DNA of 64,000 nucleotides, taken from positions 62,001 to 126,000 of the forward strand of contig JAJEIE010000018.1 of the NCBI GenBank assembly GCA_022827625.1, written 5' to 3'. Positions 26,701 through 34,203 of this stretch are shown in pieces. The position numbers and the translations under genes were made by a program. Origin of the DNA: Candidatus Poribacteria bacterium. GTDB taxonomy: Bacteria > Poribacteria > WGA-4E > WGA-3G. The stretch's first letter is position 1; each line of letters opens with the position of its first letter. The notes beneath the pieces are model-generated. The model did not search any database. It was given only the letters and a program-made list of their open reading frames with translations, and was not told the origin of the DNA.

Positions 26701-29700
26701 CATCACCGGTGTAGTAATTAACGGGGCCTGAGATGCCTTGTGCGATGACTGTTTTCCCAGGGAATAAAGCCTTTACGATAAGTGTGCCATTAAAAGTGGT
26801 ATTTCTTACAAAACGTTTGCTCCGTTCCAATGGATCGTAGGTAGCAGTCTGAACGTATCCGGGAGCAACTCGGAGTGTATCGCCCGGCGCAACCGTTTTC
26901 GTCTCAATATTAGGCAGAATTTCGCCGTCAGCGATAGCAAGCTGTAAAGCGGGGTCTCCGAAAAGCGTATACTCCATCATGACATCAATCTGACCTGTGC
27001 CCTCTGTTATTAGCAGTTCCGTTTTTGAATCAAAACTCAAGGGCCCGAGTTGTCGGATGTTCCGTTTAAAAAGCATGTCAAAGATAATCCGATTGAGGGC
27101 ATCATTACCGCTTCCATACGTAAGCCGAGTGGCACTCAGCATACCAATGATACCGCCTCTCTCTTTTCGCAATAGCTTCTCCGCCATGCTGGGTTCACCC
27201 GGTTTATCAAAGTAGCCGTTATAACAGCTGAGTACCAACATGAAAGGGATCTTTGCTGTCTCCTCGACCTCCTCAACGTCTGCGTTGTCAAATATTGATT
27301 CGTGTGTCCAGACAGTCCTACCGCCATGACCGGCGTATTGCGCCAAGACCGCTCCTTCCCCGAGTGCCTTGATAATCCTGTCTCTTGCGATGTAGCGTGG
27401 CAAGATGTTTGAATAATCTGCTGGACGTGCCTCAACTTCGTCGATAACATCCTCAAGAAAGACCTCAATGGTTTCATAGCCCAAACGGGTATGGTCCTTC
27501 GCGATTTCGTTGAGACTCTTTTTGAAGATAAAGTCTCCTGAGTTACTAACTTCATCGTCAGCGACAGAGATAATCTTTCTACGCCAGTCGCCACTGGGTG
27601 GACTCTGTTCATAAGCCAAGATTTTATCAACAACAGTCTCCGATTGACTAACAGTTTCAACGCTGAGCCTCCCGATGTAGAAATCGGTGAACGCATCGTG
27701 TCCTGAAACCGTCGCGTACCAGTGATCGGCGGCAGTTCGACCAAATGAATCCGTGCGAAGATAGTGCGTCGGAATATAACCATCGAGTTCGGGGGGTTCG
27801 AGGTGAATTTCTGTGTCAACGCCGCGAAAATCAAACGTTCCGTCACCGAAAAGGACAACATAAGACAGTGCTGGCGGTGCCCAAGATTGATAAGCGTGTG
27901 TCAGAAATGCCTTGATTGCCTTAGGGCTGACCGCTCCGTTGTTGAATGTGTTGTATATTTCGTCAGTTGTAACGACCCTCGTACGATATCCGCCGCCGCC
28001 AGGTGTTGCGCGCCACGCCGCTAATCTTTCCGCTGCAGATAGGAATTTTGAATGTGTCACGATTAAATAATCGGCACCGTGATTGGCAGTGGCTAAGTCT
28101 GTTGGTGCGATAATTTCAATACGTTCTGGCTGCCGTAACGCCGTATCGGAAACAGCGATAAACTCGGCGTTTCGGGTGTCCAGCATCTGAAAAAGCGCGT
28201 TATATGAATGAGGGTTTTCTATATCTGTCTCCACTCTAACCCCTTGCATGCGAGCGGTGAGCACATTGCCATCCGTTTCAAAGATATGTACACCGGGATC
28301 GTCAAACGCCTTAATTTCGTACTGAAGTTTACGTCCACCTGCGGGTTTCTTCTGTGAAGTTGCATCTGGCGTAGGAGATGTGAACCACAATTCATCGGCA
28401 ACAGCGCGGAAGAGACGTGTGTACTCAACAGAAAAACGGTTGAGATAGACATGATAGGGATACCGGGTTGTGTCTTCGTCAACGTTATCATCAGCGCGGG
28501 CAAGGGAGAGGACATTTTGTTCGCCGTTCCTACTATCTTTGAGTGTATCCCATGCCCGTAAAGTCCGTTGAACAGTGAGCGTGTCCTGCTGTTCCCATTT
28601 TGCAAATTCTATTCGGACTCCGTTGATAGCGACTAAAATTTCATGGGATACCGGTGTGCCACCTTGCAAATCGACAGAGATGTGCAGCGGGTCAAAGCTT
28701 TTTGCGACATCATAGAGTGGAAACTCAAGGCGCATTTCGCCAACATCGCTACCGTTTTTGATGCCATCCCAGTACCAGAAATCCAGTGCTTCGAACCATC
28801 CGTGTTTGTTGCCGGGCGAAACGGTATTTGTATACACAAACTCGAGGTTATTTGTGAGGTAATTCTCTTCAAAGGTTAATTTAGAGCGGAAGGTAGGTAC
28901 CTGTGTCGCCGTTGGGTCTGTGGGGCTGACGGTCATCTGTGGGACCCGCGCAGAGATGCGCCGTCTACTGTCAAGCGTAAGCCAATAGATGCTCCAACGA
29001 CTATAGCGATTTTTCGGTTTATGTCCAAGGAAAAAGATGACATCTTCTGGATCAAAACGGCCGTCGCCCGCGCCGCTAATGTAGATAGGAATGTTTCTAT
29101 TCTCGTGCGTGAGTCGGAGTTGTGTTGGATCTGCTCCAATGAGCTCTATACCCCAGTCCTGCTGTAGCCCTCCTGCCGTCACAGCATAGACTCCGGTTTC
29201 TTCGACGAATAACTTATAGCGGACACTCTCGGAAGCCTCGTTAGGAACGAATGCTGGTGCCGCAGGTATTAAGGGACGGGGGACTCGGAAATTACGCGCC
29301 TGCTCAGCATTGAGAAGTTGATGGGACAAGGCACGTTCAAAGACTTCTGATTCTGAATGGTTGCTGGTTGTCAGTTGTCGGTTGTTAGTTAAAGCGGGAC
29401 TTCGTTCAAGGGATCCACTGTTTAACTGACCACTGATAGCCGATGACTGAGCACTGCTAAAACGGATGTTCACTGTCAGGTGTGAATACAGACGCAGTTG
29501 ACGAGTTCTCGGCAGATACTGCACTGGATACAACGCTAAGGCAATGACACGTTGGCTGCGGATGTAGCCTTCTCGGACGACGCGGGCAAGTGGGAATCCG
29601 GGATATAGAGCGTTTCCAGTCCTTGACTGATAGGCACTTCCGTTTTCCGTCCAATATTGTGTCGCTGCGTGTTGCGCGTTGCGTTCTTGCACGTCGAAAA

Positions 29701-30037
29701 CAGGAACTGGCACGAGACGGACACCGGTACGCGTTTCAGCGGGAGCGGCAGAAACATCAATCGCTTCGATTTCAACTGATGCCGGTATACCTAACATCAA
29801 CCGTGTGACTGGAACTTTGGGATTACCGGGTTCATTGGTAAAGCGGCAGTCGTCGTAATGGACTTCTTGATAGCCGACCCTGTCTCGGACTACCTCAGAA
29901 ATAGTGAGTTCCGGCAAGGTGAACTGAACAGTAATTCCACTCTCAGATGTGACTTGGGTAAGCCGCGCGTCCGCGCTACTTATTGATATAAAAAAAACAA
30001 TGAGAAAGAAAAAAAGGATGACGTAGATACTTCTCAT
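23765..30037 (-). CDS. PorU-like C25 (gingipain-family) cell-surface cysteine protease
   Basis: A 2,090-residue exported protein with a signal peptide at the N-terminus (SIYVILFFFLIVFFISISSADA). The peptidase C25 core spans roughly 670-1030 (YLIVTHSKFLSAAERLAAW, YVVLFGDGTFDF, FYIGRLSVET). Catalytic H904 lies in QYAGHGG and C938 in VLSCYNG. Ig-like and CARDB-like repeats follow, and a FlgD-Ig-like tail (LNYPNPFPRKTTL, IYTLSGRLIREL, VANGVYYAKLQ) ends the protein. Such tails serve in type IX sorting or surface attachment. Much longer than a typical PorU (~1,100-1,300 residues). Two stretches encoded by heptamer repeats interrupt it: ~195-230 (NNRQLTTSNHS) and ~1,495-1,555 (AISNQQSGAD, TVSDSRQPTTAS). 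A PorV-like gene follows. Confidence 0.82.
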   Translation of the reverse strand: MRSIYVILFFFLIVFFISISSADARLTQVTSESGITVQFTLPELTISEVVRDRVGYQEVHYDDCRFTNEPGNPKVPVTRLMLGIPASVEIEAIDVSAAPAETRTGVRLVPVPVFDVQERNAQHAATQYWTENGSAYQSRTGNALYPGFPLARVVREGYIRSQRVIALALYPVQYLPRTRQLRLYSHLTVNIRFSSAQSSAISGQLNSGSLERSPALTNNRQLTTSNHSESEVFERALSHQLLNAEQARNFRVPRPLIPAAPAFVPNEASESVRYKLFVEETGVYAVTAGGLQQDWGIELIGADPTQLRLTHENRNIPIYISGAGDGRFDPEDVIFFLGHKPKNRYSRWSIYWLTLDSRRRISARVPQMTVSPTDPTATQVPTFRSKLTFEENYLTNNLEFVYTNTVSPGNKHGWFEALDFWYWDGIKNGSDVGEMRLEFPLYDVAKSFDPLHISVDLQGGTPVSHEILVAINGVRIEFAKWEQQDTLTVQRTLRAWDTLKDSRNGEQNVLSLARADDNVDEDTTRYPYHVYLNRFSVEYTRLFRAVADELWFTSPTPDATSQKKPAGGRKLQYEIKAFDDPGVHIFETDGNVLTARMQGVRVETDIENPHSYNALFQMLDTRNAEFIAVSDTALRQPERIEIIAPTDLATANHGADYLIVTHSKFLSAAERLAAWRATPGGGGYRTRVVTTDEIYNTFNNGAVSPKAIKAFLTHAYQSWAPPALSYVVLFGDGTFDFRGVDTEIHLEPPELDGYIPTHYLRTDSFGRTAADHWYATVSGHDAFTDFYIGRLSVETVSQSETVVDKILAYEQSPPSGDWRRKIISVADDEVSNSGDFIFKKSLNEIAKDHTRLGYETIEVFLEDVIDEVEARPADYSNILPRYIARDRIIKALGEGAVLAQYAGHGGRTVWTHESIFDNADVEEVEETAKIPFMLVLSCYNGYFDKPGEPSMAEKLLRKERGGIIGMLSATRLTYGSGNDALNRIIFDMLFKRNIRQLGPLSFDSKTELLITEGTGQIDVMMEYTLFGDPALQLAIADGEILPNIETKTVAPGDTLRVAPGYVQTATYDPLERSKRFVRNTTFNGTLIVKALFPGKTVIAQGISGPVNYYTGDVILTQMLNVSNGAYPAVTFTVPQNIASGDAHVEYYAQDPTTVAVGGDGFTVNIPKILDVQAELIAEDKFRISVQVSDEKEQIASALLSWRNPISRQWENVSLIQAPPPLAAEGWWTVPEPLEAPVDGSLIRYSIQVTDTDGNAVESQVLRYYPYVHPNLSVVEVARTAVIRYGYNTQAQQWALSADVQVEGDEVQTPVEVAFFYGNPDVDDDTIIDDGANLLGTARIQPGDWIQRTPLANAESRRGEKDVYEPDPLNTLPIATATLPLTANFPFTDGQQENVDRRGLPSGMHDIFVYVDPNFGEADQSGKVLENEEDDNITYRQISVDLGVIGGTSSNQISSLDRNCVVTAPPGVLQNPTVLRVATLSAINGLLTPETTSNLQQNALTVSDSHSTKRAPLPGNAYGYELAISNQQSGADENTFNATSELPTVSDSRQPTTASLASPVAIDFGFDLGALGTQLAKELLGSTEEVTDVSDTAATIGTAVESRAREIGVYQWSPTLSNWIRLPSQLLTDAAGTLQRRIHGTDIGAENVGEGELRNVRIHPDGAPTGKYVLLFTGPQTYRLLRAPFTEGTQTLGELEVIAPREQLAGFSPDFPNFRHGFDVNVEIDPEKPFRFGDVWTFNITALEQPLDTDPDISFQQELRWYASGFGDVNRGTGVVSSIELPPDTAMPEDRWIILFLTDTEFQIEGEKTGILRSQSGGNAPLRGTVGQPFVYAPYGLRFQITQSTRSFKPGDRFRFETRPVGTIRATTDRLGTVTLLYTDDAVPPDIQLTIGNQQHFVPGDATDAEPLIGATLTDPSGIDYLTRSFLLELGSGLSYEPINPEAYQLTYHPGSNQLVLTYLSPELEPREYEIRLTASDVHGNTDTESITFRVHDTLQLLSFLNYPNPFPRKTTLTCELTAPADSLVVKIYTLSGRLIRELSMPATPGFLMVEWDGRDADGIEVANGVYYAKLQIKRDGEKDITEILKMMKLR
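25375..25545. repeat. Coding-region heptamer repeats inside PorU-like gene (segment 1)
   Basis: Runs such as GTTGTCGGCTGTCGGCTATC (25381 on), GACTGCTGGTTGCTGATTGC (25456 on) and a GGCTGTCGGAAACCG block (25520 on) match the intergenic heptamers. They are read in frame as Gln/Ser/Thr-rich peptide without stops. Confidence 0.7.
29355..29460. repeat. Coding-region heptamer repeats inside PorU-like gene (segment 2)
   Basis: GGTTGCTGGTTGTCAGTTGT and TAACTGACCACTGATAGCCG runs flank ~25 bp of unrelated sequence, as in the intergenic elements. The gene's frame passes through without a stop, encoding SSAISGQL ... ALTNNRQLTTSNHS. Confidence 0.7.
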
Positions 30038-30063
30038 AATTATTTTTTAACCAGACTTAATAG

Positions 30064-31047
30064 TTAAAAAACCTTCAAGAGGATTTTACCAAAATTGCGA
30101 TTCGCTTCCATATACTCATGCGCGTGCTGTGCTTCTGACAACGGAAAAACGGTGTCAATAATCGGCTGGAGCACGCCACGTTTTAACTCTGGCAACCATC
30201 GTTCAACGAAACGGTGCGTAATCGCAATCTTTTCGTCGATGGATTGCGGTCTCATGACCGATCCGATAATCTGGAGTCGGTTGCGCATCACCGCGCCAAG
30301 ATTAATTTCCGCAGTCGCCCCGGCGATCAATCCGACTTGCAGGAGTCTCCCCTTTGTTTTTAGGATAGAGAGGTTCCGTTCAAGGTACGGCGCACCGATA
30401 AAGTCTAAAACGACATCAACACCTTGTCCATCGGTTAAACGTTGGATTTCAGCGACGAAGTCGGTTGTTTTGTAGTTGATACCCTCTGTTGCGCCGAGTG
30501 CTTTGCATTTATCGATTTTTTTCGGTGTCCCGGCGGTGACAAAGACCGTGGCACCCGCATGCCTTGAAATCTGGATTCCGGCACTACCGACCCCACTTCC
30601 ACCGGCATGAATTAGGATCGTCTCACCGGCTGACAATTTGCCCAACGTAAAAATATTTTCGTTCGCTGTAAAAAAGACTTCGGGCACTGCAGCGGCTTGT
30701 TCAAAACTCCAGCCGTCAGGTATAGGCATCGCCATGCGATAATCAATAATAGCCTGTTCTGCATAACCACCGCCTCCGACAAGCCCAAAGACCCGATCCC
30801 CTTTAGAAATCCCGTCCGCGACAGCATCACCCATTTCTGAAACGGTACCAGCAATCTCCAAGCCAAGTACCTCAGATTCACCAGGCGGCGGGGGGTAGCC
30901 GCCTCGACGCTGAATCAGGTCGGCACGATTCAAAGCCGTCGCATGTACATCCACTAAGAGTTGTGTTGCTGTTGGCGTGGGTGCTGGGACTTCAGCCAAT
31001 TGCAGGACTTCTGGGCCACCATCGCCGGTTCTGATAATCGCTTTCAT
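30064..31047 (-). CDS. NAD(P)H:quinone oxidoreductase, PIG3-like MDR family
   Basis: Cytosolic zinc-free medium-chain reductase of 327 residues that uses NAD(P)H to reduce quinones or enones. Visible motifs are ALNRADLIQRRGGYPPPPG, LGLEIAGTV, VPEVFFTANENIF, the nucleotide-binding HAGGSGVGSAGIQ loop, and GVDVVLDFIGAPYLERNL. The order and the PPPPG motif match TP53I3/PIG3-type reductases. The frame opens at 31107, but the ATG at 31047 begins the conserved MKAIIRTGDGGPEVL N-terminus and has GGAG 8 nt upstream. It is chosen. It lies just downstream of the PorU-like gene start and is transcribed toward it, with no functional link evident. Confidence 0.9.
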   Translation of the reverse strand: MKAIIRTGDGGPEVLQLAEVPAPTPTATQLLVDVHATALNRADLIQRRGGYPPPPGESEVLGLEIAGTVSEMGDAVADGISKGDRVFGLVGGGGYAEQAIIDYRMAMPIPDGWSFEQAAAVPEVFFTANENIFTLGKLSAGETILIHAGGSGVGSAGIQISRHAGATVFVTAGTPKKIDKCKALGATEGINYKTTDFVAEIQRLTDGQGVDVVLDFIGAPYLERNLSILKTKGRLLQVGLIAGATAEINLGAVMRNRLQIIGSVMRPQSIDEKIAITHRFVERWLPELKRGVLQPIIDTVFPLSEAQHAHEYMEANRNFGKILLKVF

Positions 31048-31224
31048 CTTTTTCGCTCCGATTTGTTTTCTTTCATGTTTGTTTTCTTTTATGTCTGTTT
31101 TCTTCAAAAAAATGGGACGACTACGGAAGTGGGGAAAAAAGAAGATTACAACCTTTTGGGTTTGTCAACGTCTAAATAGGGAAGATAGAAAAAATTAAAA
31201 CTCATCTGAAAAGAGGAAAATACG

Positions 31225-31698
31225 ATGCAAAAAAGAAAGGCGAAAACGTCAAAAAAATCAGCCTCGCGTCGATTCAACCCAGTAAAGGCAAAGCTGGAAT
31301 CTATAAACGAATGTTTCGAGCAATTACGGTATGGGCTGCCAGCGAAGCAAGAAGAATATGTTGAGGGAGACCGAATTACGCACTCCTATGTTAAAAGTTG
31401 TTTCCTCATGATTATCCAACGTGCCGTGGATATCAATAACGCTATCATCGAATTTAGTGGGCAAACGCCGCCGTTGCAGAAGCATCACAGTTTTCGCGCC
31501 TTACATCAGAACAGCACTATTGATAGAGAAACGCTGGATTTTTTTCTTAAGGCTTTAGACTACTACGAAAGAATCGCTAATCCCTATGAGGAACTTCCAC
31601 CATCTGAATTGTACGATGCCTCCCGTGAATTGTTGGAATATGGTGAAGCCTATACCCACCAGATTGAGCGTTTCTTTTTGAACACTTCGCGTGCTTAG
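31225..31698 (+). CDS. HepT/DUF86-like protein lacking the catalytic motif
   Basis: A 157-residue basic-N-terminus helical protein. The middle (SYVKSCFLMIIQRAVDINNA, then HSFRALHQNSTIDRETLDFF) resembles the HepT/DUF86 fold of MNT-HepT toxin-antitoxin pairs (an IQRAVDIAN helix and a FxxL region). The expected RNxLVHxY active-site segment reads RIANPYEEL, so the catalytic His is absent. No nucleotidyltransferase (MNT) partner gene lies beside it. A good AGAGG ribosome site is 8 nt before the ATG. It may be a degenerate or repurposed HEPN-like protein. The family call is tentative. Confidence 0.5.
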   Translation: MQKRKAKTSKKSASRRFNPVKAKLESINECFEQLRYGLPAKQEEYVEGDRITHSYVKSCFLMIIQRAVDINNAIIEFSGQTPPLQKHHSFRALHQNSTIDRETLDFFLKALDYYERIANPYEELPPSELYDASRELLEYGEAYTHQIERFFLNTSRA

Positions 31699-31733
31699 TT
31701 TGTGCCTATGGTAAAGTTTGGGCACCCCGCATT

Positions 31734-31786
31734 GGCGAGGTTAGAATGCACGTCGCATTTAGGCGAGTACGCCGCAAAACCTCGCC
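31734..31786. repeat. GGCGAGGTT inverted repeat pair (long loop)
   Basis: GGCGAGGTT at 31734-31742 and its exact complement AACCTCGCC at 31778-31786 enclose 35 bp. The same 9-bp arms with a 4-nt loop occur at 63429-63450. It lies downstream of the HepT-like gene. Confidence 0.6.
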
Positions 31787-31916
31787 TACCAGGGGGGTTA
31801 TATGTTCGCAATCCATAGAATAGGCGCGGTTGCAAACCGAGGCTCCGCGCTTTCCTGCGGAAGCTCTCCCTTTTGAAGCAAAAGTTTGCGAACCACGCCA
31901 CAAATTGATGGTCTAT

Positions 31917-32690
31917 CTAATTAAATTCAACGATACCGCCCGTTCCCTTGAGAATGATATCCGGTTTAAGCAGAATCTGCTCTTCCTGTTCCGACTTTAA
32001 CCCACTTGGATGGAGCATATAAGCGATTCTGAGCGGAAGATATTTTCCCAAATCGGCGAGCCTATCTACATCGCTCTTAAAGATGATCTGTTCGCTCTGC
32101 TGCGTCTGATAGGCGTACCAATACTTGAGATAGGAACGAATGCCGTTGCTAAAGATCAGTTCCCCAGAGTTAGAATCAATCACCTTGACCCAGACACGAC
32201 CCAGTGCTGTGAGACGGGTACGGATATAAGTAGATGTCCCTGAAATTCCGCCCTGACTCCCCTGTTTCATCAGATGTTGGTCGTAATCCTGCCGAGTTAA
32301 TTTCGGCTTCTCGACCTCTCCGATAACAACCATATCAGCGTCAAGTGCTTGTCCAAGTTTCGCCGCTAACGCCGGGTCGGCGTAAATCTGATTCAAGGTC
32401 AACCCCAATTCTGTGAGTTTATCGTTGACCGGCTTAACCTTGTTTGAGAGATCATAAACCCACTCTGCGTCCTTGAAGATGAGTTCCATGCGGGTTGCGA
32501 GGTTAACGCTGATACGCGTCCCTAATTTGCTGATATCTTCAGTCTCGGCATTAGTGAAGAACGGCGTGACAGCAATTCGCTTTGCGTCGCTGATTGGCGG
32601 TGGCGTCGTGATCTTCGGTTGGCTTTCACCACAGCTCATCATTGCCAGGCAGAGCAGAGGTATAAGTAGAATTGTAAAGAAACGTGTCAC
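31917..32690 (-). CDS. Predicted lipoprotein, CsgG/penicillin-binding-lipoprotein-like
   Basis: The 257-residue protein has a lipoprotein signal peptide (FFTILLIPLLCLAMMSC, lipid-modified C20). The mature part resembles CsgG/LpoB-type lipoproteins: AKRIAVTPFFTNAETEDISKLG, GQALDADMVVIGEVEKPKLT, and GRVWVKVIDSNSGELIFSNG. Such proteins act at the inner leaflet of the outer membrane in secretion or wall synthesis, but the specific role here is unknown. No linked curli genes are present. Confidence 0.65.
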   Translation of the reverse strand: MTRFFTILLIPLLCLAMMSCGESQPKITTPPPISDAKRIAVTPFFTNAETEDISKLGTRISVNLATRMELIFKDAEWVYDLSNKVKPVNDKLTELGLTLNQIYADPALAAKLGQALDADMVVIGEVEKPKLTRQDYDQHLMKQGSQGGISGTSTYIRTRLTALGRVWVKVIDSNSGELIFSNGIRSYLKYWYAYQTQQSEQIIFKSDVDRLADLGKYLPLRIAYMLHPSGLKSEQEEQILLKPDIILKGTGGIVEFN

Positions 32691-33051
32691 TGAAGTGTGC
32701 CTCCTATAATTTTCGGTGTAGTTTTCAAGCCAAATTTTCTACCCATCAGAGTCAAAAACTTGTCTTAACTTTACATTATGTGCTCTAAAAAGTCTTTCCT
32801 TACTCCCGTGACGGAGCGTCCGATGTCTTGGGCTAAACAGGTTTAGGGTTGCCAACGGGCGAGCCTGTAGATTTTGCCCAACTTGTTAGCGCGATTGCTA
32901 AACCGCGCCGATATGCGTTGGAAACCGCATCGTGCTGTTGAAACACAACGTGTCTTTGCCTCACATTTGCTAAAAGCATACCAAAATTACAGAAATAGGT
33001 CAACTTTTATCCGACATCCGATCTAAGGTTATCCGTCGTTGTTGGGAAGGG
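32691..33051. other. Intergenic region
   Basis: About 360 bp without a gene. Short imperfect inverted motifs (GGGCGAGCC, GCGCGATTGC) are visible, but no terminator with a T-run and no RNA gene. Confidence 0.4.
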
Positions 33052-34023
33052 TTACCCGGAAGCGGCGATCGCTAATGCTCGGACCTCTCCGAATTCATGC
33101 GCGAGTTTTGTCCAAGAATCACCGGCATCTGTGCTACGGTAAAGCTGCCCACTAACGCTACAAGCGATAAGAAGGTCGTTCGCATTCGGGTTGTGAGCGA
33201 AACACCAAATCGTGCTGTTGGCAGTCCTACCGATGTCCGCTCGGTTCCATGATTTGCCAGCATCGCGCGTTGAGAAAATACCGCCTTGATCGCCCGGAGG
33301 TCCGTTTCCTGCTCCGATAAATACACGACCTGCATCACCGTTCAAAAAGAAGGCTGCACGGCAGTATGGCCATGGATAGTGCGCTTTAACATTCAGCGGT
33401 GTCCACTGTTGTCCCATATCCGTTGTCACACAGACATCGTTGTTCGTTGCAGCGACGATCGTCCTCGGTGAACCGGGGACTACACAAAGCCCGTGGATAT
33501 CCAAGCTACTGAGCCCCTCACTGCGTTCAGTCCATGTTTCCCCGCCATCCGTGCTGAGACGCATGCCATCAATTTCAATCCCGGCGTAGAGCGTTTGCGA
33601 ATCGTCGGGATCAATGACGAAAGTTGTGACCCGCGGAATAATGGGAACACCTTCACACTCTTCCGCCAAATCGACGGTGAGTTGCTTCCAGTTAGCACCG
33701 CCGTCAGTAGATTTGAAGAGTGCAGAAGGGCATGTTCCGGCATAGACCGTGTCCGGGGCATTTGGATCAATAGCGATCGCCCAGACCTCGCGTCCATCCA
33801 TGGGACTTGGAAGATGCTGCCACGATTCAGCAGCGTTGTTGGTCTGGAAGATGCCGTTTTCGGTACCGGCGTAGAGTGTGTCTGGATTACTGGGACTGAC
33901 GGCTAAAGCACGAATATCGGCTTCCGGAAAGAGTCCATTACTCACGCGACCCCAAGTATCTCCGTTGTCGGTGCTGCGCCAGACACTTTGTCCAATAGTT
34001 CCTGCATAAAGTGTAGGTTGCAT
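33052..34023 (-). CDS. BNR/sialidase-like repeat beta-propeller protein
   Basis: The 323-residue protein is built of BNR/Asp-box repeats (WRSTDNGDTW, FKSTDGGANW, LSTDGGETW, FSTRDAGKSWNRA, YRSTDAGDSW) alternating with PDTLYAGT-type strands, as in sortilin/VPS10 or photosystem-assembly Ycf48-like propellers. No signal peptide, so the location is probably cytoplasmic unless exported otherwise. The ATG at 34023 has GGAG 6 nt upstream and is preferred over the ATG at 34035. No catalytic assignment is possible from the repeats alone. Confidence 0.8.
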   Translation of the reverse strand: MQPTLYAGTIGQSVWRSTDNGDTWGRVSNGLFPEADIRALAVSPSNPDTLYAGTENGIFQTNNAAESWQHLPSPMDGREVWAIAIDPNAPDTVYAGTCPSALFKSTDGGANWKQLTVDLAEECEGVPIIPRVTTFVIDPDDSQTLYAGIEIDGMRLSTDGGETWTERSEGLSSLDIHGLCVVPGSPRTIVAATNNDVCVTTDMGQQWTPLNVKAHYPWPYCRAAFFLNGDAGRVFIGAGNGPPGDQGGIFSTRDAGKSWNRADIGRTANSTIWCFAHNPNANDLLIACSVSGQLYRSTDAGDSWTKLAHEFGEVRALAIAASG

Positions 34024-34039
34024 GTTTTTCTCCATTTTT

Positions 34040-34200
34040 GTAGCAGTTTGCTACTTGCAGTTCGTTGTTTGCGGTTCGCGGTTTTTTCGCCGTTAGTAGT
34101 TCACTATTCGCAGTTTGTGTATGGCAGTTGCGTGATATTTTCCACCACAAACCCGTTTTGCTGATTGCTAACTGCTATTGACTATTCGCTATCTGCTATA
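34040..34200. repeat. Heptamer-variant repeat block with family-B-like core
   Basis: Degenerate heptamers (CGTTGTTTGCGGTTCGCGG, then GCTGATTGCTAACTGCTAT) flank TGGCAGTTGCGTGATATTT, resembling the family B core. It fills the gap between the metalloprotease and BNR genes. Confidence 0.7.
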
Positions 34201-34203
34201 ATA

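Noticed and set aside
31060-31110. T-rich imperfect repeat and N-terminal extension of quinone oxidoreductase
   Set aside because: The conserved N-terminus begins at 31047 with a good ribosome site; the extension is not family-like.
32691-33051. tRNA or small RNA gene in the 360-bp gap
   Set aside because: No T-loop-like GGTTCGAxTCC or cloverleaf could be found by eye.
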